Source of the DNA: Pseudomonadota bacterium
Lineage (GTDB): Bacteria > Pseudomonadota > Gammaproteobacteria > Burkholderiales > Gallionellaceae
Length of the DNA: 5,954 nt
Reading direction: 5' to 3'
NCBI GenBank assembly: GCA_021783855.1
Contig: JAJXTL010000165.1
Span: 1 to 5,954, forward strand
Position 1 is the stretch's first letter; every line of letters starts with the position of its first letter. This document shows, one piece after another, positions 5,908-5,954 of this stretch. The translations under genes and the position numbers were made by a program. The notes below the pieces were generated by a model that searched no databases, was not told the DNA's origin, and saw only the letters and a list, made by a program, of their open reading frames with translations.

Positions 5908-5954
5908 TTATCGTTGCGCGAATTTCACGTTAACGTGCATGGCAAGTAGCCACC
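5908..5954 (-). CDS. Possible 3' end of an upstream gene (partial)
   Basis: Entering from the right edge, one minus-strand frame is open for 14 codons (WLLAMHVNVKFAQR) and stops at TAA (5908-5910), 32 bases before the cphA ATG. The other two minus frames stop earlier. The short gap and the lack of a clear promoter before cphA would fit the tail of a co-transcribed gene, perhaps the second cyanophycin synthetase that often adjoins cphA'. Fourteen codons are too few to identify a product, and the frame may be open by chance. Confidence 0.3.
   Translation of the reverse strand, partial: WLLAMHVNVKFAQR
5926..5937. promoter_or_regulatory. Perfect 12-bp palindrome CACGTTAACGTG
   Basis: The dyad CACGTTAACGTG reads the same on both strands and lies about 50 bases upstream of the cphA ATG, a position where a dimeric regulator could bind. 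No known operator is recognised. If the partial frame at 5908-5954 is real, the dyad lies within its last codons and may be coincidental. Confidence 0.3.

Overview
The window looks like chromosomal DNA of a betaproteobacterium. The cyanophycin synthetase starts with the residues MEVSRIRALRGPNLWSRHTA, as in the proteobacterial (CphA'-type) form, and it is followed by a SpoU/TrmH methyltransferase and an EAL-domain relic. Moderate GC and mobile-element-rich spacers would suit a Nitrosomonadales/Gallionellaceae-like genome. That placement is a guess from general likeness, not from a database match.

Layout, left to right. (1) 31-306, plus strand: a small secreted BON-domain protein. (2) 307-440: a gene-free spacer with two hairpin structures. 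One (321-341) has its T-rich tract on the minus strand, so it better fits termination of leftward transcripts. (3) 441-2125: a complete IS1380-family insertion sequence of 1685 bp with 18-bp imperfect terminal inverted repeats (15/18), a perfect 4-bp target duplication (TTAG) and an intact 480-residue transposase on the minus strand. (4) 2129-2395: a 267-bp MITE-like, non-coding element with 30-bp terminal inverted repeats (27/30), flanked by TTA. The IS sits exactly on its left border. (5) 2397-2516, minus strand: a relic of the C-terminal end of an EAL (cyclic-di-GMP phosphodiesterase) domain. (6) 2517-5875, minus strand: a two-gene unit, cyanophycin synthetase then a SpoU-family RNA 2'-O-methyltransferase, joined by a 4-bp ATGA overlap. 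(7) 5876-5954: a strong ribosome-binding site, a possible 3' end of another minus-strand gene, and a perfect 12-bp palindrome.

Functionally, the cyanophycin synthetase would polymerise aspartate and arginine into a nitrogen/carbon storage polymer. The methyltransferase is probably a co-transcribed housekeeping RNA-modification gene with no obvious link to storage. Transcripts from this unit run left into a decayed region where an EAL gene fragment was followed by a MITE and then by the IS, and they face the BON gene convergently. The least ordinary part is this nested insertion scar (366-2516). I see no defence system, CRISPR array or recognisable RNA gene, and nothing that clearly amounts to a new biological system.
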